Below are positions 58,861-64,000 of a stretch of 64,000 nucleotides of DNA, one piece after another. This DNA is from Chloranthus sessilifolius (lineage: Eukaryota > Streptophyta > Magnoliopsida > Chloranthales > Chloranthaceae). Position 1 is the stretch's first letter. Each line of letters starts with the position of its first letter. Location: positions 141,687,317 through 141,751,316 of the forward strand of contig CM037584.1 in the NCBI GenBank assembly GCA_021018995.1. Reading direction: 5' to 3'. Position numbers and translations under genes: made by a program. Under the pieces are notes generated by a model. The model was not told where the DNA came from. It did no database searches and saw nothing but the letters and a program-made list of their open reading frames with translations.

Positions 58861-59380
58861 ATAACTCAAAAATTTTACAAGTATCACCGGAGGCATACCT
58901 CCTGAATTTACAACCCAAAACGAAAACCTAGAACTGAATTTATAACCCAAAATGAAGATTGGGTTCAAAACTGAAACCGAGGAGCAGATTTCGCTCGGAG
59001 CGTCCAATCGGAGGCTTCAGGGAGGATTGGTTGGGAAACAGATCCCTCCACTTGTTACTCCTTCTCTTCCGCCATCTTTACTTTCTCCGTCGCCACCTCC
59101 TCAATGCTGCCTTCACTGCTCCCTAAAAGGAACCAATGTGAAGACTAATATCCTCATTCCCAGTATCGCCTATTCCCAGAAGAACGACATCTCCGAGCAT
59201 CGCCTCAGGGAGAAGACCACGCGAAAGAACAAATATAGGAAGGAACAACATCCCAATCGGACAGTTAGATCGCTCAATATCGCTAAAACACAAATTTTAG
59301 AACACAAAATATCCAGAAAAAGTAAAACTCCAGACTAAACCGAGGGATGGAAGATAAATGAAGGCTCTATTGCTTATATA
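58861..59380 (-). other. Possible antisense unit C with TATA box
   Basis: Minus-strand TATATAAG at 59380-59373, then a leader and an acidic reading with EEVATEKVKMAEEKE (about 59110-59060), similar in style to unit B. It ends near the CAGGAGGTATGCCTCC element (58890-58905). B and C look like diverged copies of one unit about 1.19 kb apart. They may be alternative first exons of the PMD gene or separate small genes. Confidence 0.35.
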
Positions 59381-61308
59381 GAGTACGGACTCAATCACGC
59401 GCCACGCATGCTACGCACAATCCAAAACATGCGCCCCGACCCAAGCGTGCAACTGAGCCATCATCCGCGCGACGCTCCAATCACGCACCTATTTTAAAAT
59501 GCATAACCATATCAAATGAAACACTCCATACGCGCAATACGAAGGGTCACCTGTACACTGACCCTGCTAACGCTTTAATCACGCGTAGACGATACACCGC
59601 ACAACCACATTAAACGACTCCCATGAGCCGCGCAATACGAACCATCGCCCACACATTGACCTACTGACACCTCGATCACGCGCCATAATTATAGCGCGTG
59701 ATCTAATCGCACACGCACTCCCACACACATAAACAGCCCTTCGAACCTGTGATTGCACACCCAAAAATAGGCGCGCAACCATATTGAGTGACCTAAATCA
59801 GGCGCGTAATGTCTGACTTTGGACAAAATCTATACCTTCACATCTTTCTACCTCACCTTGATCAAAACTCTTCTGTCCGATCGTGTAGCCTCACAGGTTG
59901 TTCAGAGAGAAAGAAGGAGAGAGGGGCAGCCCTGCCAAGCACATCTCATCACAATAAGATGCACACACATGATACCACCTCAATATCCCGTCCCATCGCA
60001 ATAAATAATCCATGCTCTCATGTCCCATCGCGAAAAGCCAAAAGTAAATCTCCTAAAATCGCAGGTACCCCACCAACCAAAATGAAGCCAATCACGACGC
60101 AACCATAACGTTTTTTATATAACCCAAGATCTGCCAAAGAAAAAAATAAGACACACCTATCGCCCGAATATCCTATCAGCGTCCCATCACTAATTATGCT
60201 CAGCCAACTTCCCATCACAAACATCACTACCTAAAAAGAAAAAAAAAGGCTTAGACAACACCTGTCGCACCATATGACGAAAAGAGGGAGAAAGCTCGAT
60301 CGTGTCCCATCGCTAAAGCCAAGAGCTCTCTGTCTCCCGAATTTAGCCCCATGTTCCACCAGGACTCACCCAGCACGCAGCCAAACAAAGGAAGAATCCC
60401 TAAGTCACATCGCGACATCACTTCCCCAAGGCATTCCATCATGCTAGCAACCGCCAAGCTCCTCTACAGCGGACCTGAAAAAAGAAAAAAAAAACCTCCA
60501 AAGTCCCATCGCGACACTTCGGCACCACCAGATCGTACAAGCTACGCACAATTCAGGTAAGTATCATCCTCAGGCGACTACTACCCACTTTTCAATTACT
60601 CGATATTCCTTATAAATATAGTTAGCTATGATTAAGTCCAAAATATTTTCAAAACCCGTCTCTCTCCACTCGCGAATCACTGTAGTCCTCCCATAAAAGA
60701 CAATCATTAGTATTCATCGAGAAGGTTAGATGGAGTATCCGGCATGCCAAGTGTCGTCTTGACAATCACAACAATGGTCAGGTTCACAAATCCTATACCA
60801 GTGGATCTGCTCAGCGACATCTCGGAAGCCACGTTTTTCACCGATTTACCACCGAATTGATCTTAAGTTAAATTCCCTAAATTTTCAAATTTTCAAAACC
60901 CCTTACTTCCGAACAAAAATCTTTTACTTTCCAAAAAAAAGAACAAAAAAAAAACTCTTGCCACTTATTCCAAAACCGAAAATCTTTTACTCCCAAAATA
61001 AGAAAAGAAAGAAACCAAAATAATAATAAACAAAGAGACTCACCTATCAAATTTCACCTCAATTACCAGCCCAAACTGGCCATTCCCCTGGGAAACCGAA
61101 TATTGAGTATATTTAATCTAAGAACTTACAAATGCCTATTGGAAAAGAAACGCCTGACGCGCATTGGTGTAACCAATTACGCGCTCGGTCTGACATGACT
61201 TGCGAAAGCCTTCAATGTTCTTTTACATTATATTATTATTGGTCTCTGGACCTACTTATGGACATTTGTATGATGCCACCCGGTACCTCGACTGCGTCAT
61301 ACCCCTCT
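59381..61308. other. E4 3' region with clustered short repeats
   Basis: 59385-59815 has many ATCACGCG / GCGCAATACGA / CGCGCAA units. 59990-60525 has at least six TCCCATCGCGA-like units. No coding is evident on either strand, and no clear hairpin. It lies upstream of the minus-strand TATA at 59380. Confidence 0.5.
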
Positions 61309-61560
61309 GTTTGACTGCCCCTTGCAGTAGGTCACGACATGCGGCGGGATGCTCCTTGCACCCACAGATTAGGATATGGTGATTCTCTTTTCCGTTTGAC
61401 TGTCACTCGCAGCAAGTCATGCCACACGACGGGATGCCCCTTACACCCGCAGAATTGGATATGCTAACTTCTCCCGTCGATTGTCAATGACAGCGGGTCA
61501 CGATACATGATGGGATCACCCCTGGGCATCCACAACATGGAATACGCCGTTCAACATCTA
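61309..61560 (+). repeat. 85-bp tandem repeat before the E4 3' LTR
   Basis: Units start at 61309, 61394 and about 61476, each with GACTGyC...CAG..GGTCA...GGCGGGATG or a variant, then a C-rich stretch and GGATATG. Copies have diverged. Confidence 0.7.
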
Positions 61561-61729
61561 CAACTGTGCCCCCAAATGCTCTATGTTAGCTTGCGCTGAT
61601 AGATAAGAAAGCCAAGCATGTCATGTCAGCAACCCCAGTTCACATTTGTAATTTCCCAAGAGAAACGAGAAGACACCTCGAATGAGGGTTGTCTACTTAT
61701 TTGAAGCATTCTTACTCCGCAAGAGCACG

Positions 61730-61744
61730 CCAAAGAGGGGCATC
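61730..61744 (+). promoter_or_regulatory. E4 polypurine tract
   Basis: CAAAGAGGGGCATC directly before TGTAGACACC; this would prime plus-strand DNA synthesis. Confidence 0.75.
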
Positions 61745-64000
61745 TGTAGACACCTCCATTTTGCCCTCTCAAAATATACAAATCTATTCGGTCAACCTTT
61801 GATCCTATAACCCTAACGCGGGGATCATGCACTGGAACAATAGTACATGACTGAACACATGCTGAAACAATAGCTCTGTAGCTCAGGTCCCAACGTAGGG
61901 AGACTACATATTAAAATAATAGTATATAGTCGGAATACAGACTGAAATAATAGTCTTGCATTTCAGACCCCCTTTGCCCTAATGTGGGACCATATACTGA
62001 AACAATAGCACATGGCTGAACACAAGCTGAAATAATAGTTCTGTGATTCAGGCCCTATAACCCTGACGCAGGGACCATGCACTGAAACAATAGTACATGG
62101 TTGAACACAGGCTAAAATAATAGCTCTATGGCTCAGATCCCAATGTAGGGAGACTATATACTGAAACAATAGTATATAGTCGAGATGTAGACTGAAAGAA
62201 TAGTCTTGCATTTCAGACCCGACTCGGACCCGGACAGCCCCGAATTATGTACCTAAAACCACATGTGCAATTCGATTGCATGTAAAAACACACGCGTGCA
62301 ATCAGTCCGCTTTCAGATCAGACTTCTTTTCCCCAGACCACCTCAAGACTTGATTCCACACCCCACATGGCACGCGCAATCTGATTGAACTCCCGACCAT
62401 CGGCACGCAATTGGCCTACACCCGACCTAGTCTTACAGTCCTTGACCCCCAAGCTTCCTCGATTAAACGCTTAGGAAGAGACGCTTAATCAGATTGCGCA
62501 CCCCATAATTGGCACGTAATTAGTTCTAACGTGATTAGAACTAGGAAACTTGCTGAGCAAGTTGGCTGGTCGCTCATTGAGTCGGTGACTAACTCAAAGC
62601 GATTAAGCATCGAGAGACCGGCGTGTAATTCAATTAAACGCCTAAAATAGGGCATTTAATTGGAGAAAAACCTATAAATTTTTTTAAAAATTCAACCCAC
62701 AACACAACATGAATGAGAGAGAAAAGACTTTTTTTGGAATTTTGAAATCAGAGAGCTCCGAGAACGAACACATAGAGGAACATAGCCATGATTTCGGGAT
62801 TCAAGCTCTGAATCTTCAAGATTTCTCTCTGCAGCCCCGGTCCTAAGTAAAAACCTTAGTTTTAGACTTAGGATTTTTCTTAGTCTTAAATTATTAATAT
62901 TAATTCAGATTTAGACCATATCACCATTTTTTTAAAATCGTAATCTCTTATATCTGGTTCTAGTTCTAAGTTCTAACTCTCAACTTCTGGCAATTTGACC
63001 TAGCTTTAATTCTGCTCAAATCTTAGCAATACGTAACCGAACGCCTTTCATTAATCTCTGGTTCTAGTTATTAGGTTCTTGAACCAGCCCTTAATCATAC
63101 AGCCTGATTTTCTGATTTTGGACTCGAATTCAGTCCTAGAATTTCAAATTTTAGTTTTAATTTTTTAGTTTAATATTTTTTAAAAATCCCAAATATTAAT
63201 TTAGTTTCTATAATTCTAGTTTCTTAATTTAATCCATAATTATAATCCTGAAATCGACTCCGAAAAACTAAAAATATAATATTATAATCTAAAATCTAAT
63301 TTATCTTTAATCTCAACCACCCGATTTGCCCAAGGGAGCTTACGGAGGGTACTCGGGAATGAGGCCAATCATCCTTAGCATAGCGGGCTCAAAACCCCTT
63401 TTATTATAATTTTAGTAGAATTAGTTCATCGCTTTAATTAGAATTAAGTAAAGTTAGTTCCGTTATTTTCTCATGATTTTAGTATAGTCAATTTATTGCT
63501 TTGATCATAATTCTAGTCAAAATTAGTTCTTTTATTTTAATTAGATTTTTGGTATAGTTAGTTCATTACTTTAATCAGAATTTTAATAAAATTAGTTTAT
63601 TTGTTTTAATTAGAATCTTAATAAAATTAGTTTATTTGTTTTAATCAGATTTTAATAAAATTAATTCCTTTGTTTTAATTCGAGTTCTAATAAAATTAGT
63701 TTTCTATTTCAATTAGAATTGTAGTAGAATTATTATAATTGCTTTACTTAGAATTCTAGTCCAATTAGCATGCTTGATTTAATTAGAGCTTTGTCAGAAT
63801 TGATATATCTGCATTCCTAGTATGATTAGGAGACTAATATTAATTAGACTTCTAGTAACATTAGGATACTAAATTAATTACAATACTAATAGAATTAGAA
63901 CATTTAAATTAATTAGACTCCTAGCACAATTAGGAGACTAATATTAATTAAACTTCTAGTAGTATTAGGACACTAAATTAATTAGACTCCAAATAAAACC
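61745..64000 (+). repeat. E4 3' LTR, left 2.26 kb
   Basis: Collinear with 41331-43590, including the AATAGTATATAG tandem units (61815-62215), the TATA box (62673-62679) and the AATTAG low-complexity tract. It runs off the window. A 63-bp region around 62990-63050 differs strongly from the 5' LTR. Confidence 0.88.

Larger units (their letters stand above)
41331..64000 (+). mobile_element. E4: Tat/Ogre-type Ty3/gypsy element, 3' LTR incomplete
   Basis: Both LTRs begin TGTAGACACC (41331 and 61745). At least 22.7 kb, as expected for the giant Tat/Ogre group. Features of that group: tRNA-Arg-like PBS, protease with LILGKKWL, RT with DDFSLPHID and FMDGFSGYN, a second archaeal-type RNase H between RNase H and integrase, and a long 3' region. 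No chromodomain. The 3' region carries antisense coding sequence with plant mobile domain similarity. All sense genes have stops and frameshifts. The left flank CTGAT may be the target duplication. Confidence 0.88.

Noticed and set aside
58952-59338. Plus-strand ORF of 128 codons
   Set aside because: It lacks any domain, and TATA and acidic reading are on the other strand; a shadow is more likely.
1-64000. tRNA, rRNA or host protein genes
   Set aside because: No cloverleaf with A/B boxes, no rRNA motifs and no ORF outside transposon or viral families was found on either strand by eye.

Overview
The window is plant nuclear DNA, most likely from a eudicot and from repeat-rich heterochromatin. 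It contains no recognisable host gene, tRNA, rRNA or CRISPR array. Almost everything is LTR retrotransposon, with one endogenous pararetrovirus fragment and one Mutator-like transposon, nested in one another. All protein genes are broken by stops and frameshifts, many of them explicable as C-to-T or G-to-A changes.

Layout. 1-594 is the 3' internal tail of a chromovirus-like element (E0) and 595 to about 3050 is its LTR, whose end is unresolved. About 3053-12437 is E1, a Tekay/Del-like Ty3/gypsy chromovirus that has lost its 5' end. 12438-14327 plus 25994-26103 is an older LTR (EX), split by E2. E2 (14328-25993) is a complete element of the E1 family with two LTRs of about 2.1 kb. 26104 to about 30060 is an endogenous caulimovirid fragment (protease, reverse transcriptase, RNase H and a viroplasmin-like domain). 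30243-37209 is E3, a third Tekay-like element, cut off by a Mutator-like element (37210-41330). That element is itself interrupted by E4 (41331 to beyond the window end), a Tat/Ogre-type Ty3/gypsy element with dual RNase H and LTRs of about 2.6 kb.

What stands out. (1) E1, E2 and E3 share an intron of 148-176 bp exactly between gag and protease. Unspliced RNA ends Gag within a few codons; spliced RNA fuses Gag to Pol. (2) Three different Tekay-like LTR families carry, at the same place, a conserved 34-36-codon acidic reading frame ending in a P-E-E-x-F type tail, embedded among conserved hairpins, one of them with compensatory changes. (3) E1 and E2 carry an extra sense gene after pol (a putative plant transposon protein domain) with its own TATA box, a short leader intron and an upstream array of CTCGCTCGAGCGAG palindromes. 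The same palindromes form arrays in their LTRs. (4) E4 carries an antisense multi-exon gene with a plant mobile domain and a coiled-coil tail, preceded by clusters of short repeats. Retrotransposons of two separate lineages thus carry cargo genes with their own regulatory regions.

Working together: in each element the LTR drives gag-pol, Gag packages the RNA, protease/RT/RNase H/integrase copy and insert it, and the C-terminal chromodomain of E1/E2 would target heterochromatin. None of the copies here looks able to do this now.
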